NCBI GenBank assembly: GCA_001796865.1
Contig: MGNQ01000020.1
Span: 8,804-22,132, forward strand
DNA length: 13,329 nt
Origin: Chloroflexi bacterium RBG_16_56_11
GTDB taxonomy: Bacteria > Chloroflexota > Dehalococcoidia > Dehalococcoidales > RBG-16-60-22
Direction: 5' to 3'
Each line of letters starts with the position of its first letter. The first letter of the stretch is position 1. The position numbers and the translations under genes are program-made. Of this stretch, positions 12,790 to 13,329 are shown piece by piece. The notes under the pieces were generated by a model that made no database searches, was not told the DNA's origin, and saw only the letters and a program-made list of their open reading frames with translations.

Positions 12790-13329
12790 GTCCCTGCCTC
12801 CAGAATCCGGTAAATTTCCGGTATGTCCAGGCTCTGGCGCACCAGAGAGGCCAGTTTATCATATTCACTGTCTTTCAGCGGGCGGGAACTCCCGGCATTT
12901 TCCGCCATTCCCCAGTAGCGCCGCAGGTTAGTTAACAACGCCCGGCGGAACTCGTCGTTGTGGAAGAGGCCGTGAAGGTATGTCCCCAGCACCATCCCGG
13001 TGGCATTGAGCGCTCCATCGGCGTAGCCCGCCGAACCCTGGGGCGTCGCGACGACCTGAAATGCGGGCTCTTTTTCGCATCGGGTCTGCCCCATGTGTAT
13101 CTCGTAAGCGGAGACCGAAAGGCCCGGCATGCCGGCCAGTAGACCTCGGCCTCCGACTACCTGCGCCTGTACCTGCCGGGTGGACTTCTCCGGGACGAAT
13201 TCTGTCTCGACTTCGAGCAGGCCCAGCCCGGCGACCTCCGTCCGGTCCGATTCCGCCTTCTGCGGGTCGAGGATTTTCTGTCCCAGCATCTGGTAGCCGC
13301 CGCAAATGCCCACCACCGGCGTGCCGGAT
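12786..13329 (-). CDS. cobQ: Cobyric acid synthase, C-terminal part (runs off the window)
   Basis: The in-window 180 residues form the C-terminal class I glutamine-amidotransferase domain of CobQ, which amidates the corrin side chains b, d, e and g of adenosylcobyrinic acid a,c-diamide. The nucleophile elbow is VVGICGGYQMLG with its catalytic Cys. YEIHMGQT is a CobQ-type signature, and GTYLHGLFHND carries the catalytic His. The frame is open to the window edge and the ATP-dependent synthetase half lies outside, so the gene is 5'-truncated by the window, not broken. YEIHMG and GLGLLEVETEF favour CobQ over CobB. It overlaps cobU by 4 nt. Confidence 0.93.
   Translation of the reverse strand, partial: SGTPVVGICGGYQMLGQKILDPQKAESDRTEVAGLGLLEVETEFVPEKSTRQVQAQVVGGRGLLAGMPGLSVSAYEIHMGQTRCEKEPAFQVVATPQGSAGYADGALNATGMVLGTYLHGLFHNDEFRRALLTNLRRYWGMAENAGSSRPLKDSEYDKLASLVRQSLDIPEIYRILEAGT

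Noticed and set aside
1..13329. CRISPR arrays, insertion sequences, tRNA or rRNA genes
   Set aside because: No regularly spaced direct repeats, transposase motifs, terminal inverted repeats with target duplications, or tRNA-like cloverleaf sequences were seen on either strand.

Overview
The window looks like a piece of a moderately GC-rich (by eye high-50s percent) anaerobic bacterial chromosome. My best guess is a Chloroflexota/Dehalococcoidia-like organism. This rests on gene content only: flavin and Fe-S oxidoreductases, a GYD-domain protein, late cobalamin-nucleotide-loop genes, and a REP-like hairpin starting CATTGCGAG. No rRNA, tRNA or other taxonomic marker is present, so the assignment is tentative.

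Layout. (1) 25-471, plus strand: a single-unit cupin. (2) 487-943, minus strand: a frameshifted MarR-family regulator that ends against the cupin gene across a small hairpin. (3) 944-1109: a divergent control region with near-consensus sigma70-type promoters on both strands, a perfect 15-bp palindrome just downstream of the rightward promoter, and a related imperfect palindrome inside the leftward promoter. (4) 1110-8310, plus strand: five co-oriented genes for a PCMH-type FAD protein, a CCG-domain Fe-S protein, a second PCMH/VAO-type FAD protein, an M24-fold protein that has lost its metal ligands, and a fumarate-reductase/KstD-like flavoprotein. (5) 8328-10460, minus strand, convergent with the previous operon: an aldo/keto-reductase-fold protein with two C-terminal Fe-S motifs, lacking the AKR catalytic tetrad and apparently started at ATC, preceded by a two-unit cupin. 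(6) 10557-13329, minus strand: a SpoU/TrmH-type RNA methyltransferase, a small three-helix membrane protein, a GYD-domain protein with its own promoter, cobU, and the 3' part of cobQ running off the window.

How the genes fit together. Two PCMH flavoproteins around one two-cluster CCG protein resemble the D/E/F composition of glycolate or lactate dehydrogenases. The sequence therefore suggests a soluble flavin/Fe-S dehydrogenase complex that oxidises a small organic acid or alcohol, with the FAD_binding_2 protein as a second redox enzyme. The substrate cannot be read from the sequence. The locus is unusual because several members keep the fold but lose the canonical chemistry: the M24 protein, the AKR protein, and one cupin unit of the double cupin. 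Three homologous cupin units flank the cluster on both sides. The two blocks (25-8310 and 8328-10460) may form one functional locus, probably once controlled by the adjacent MarR protein. The genes from 10557 onward look like ordinary housekeeping and cofactor genes.
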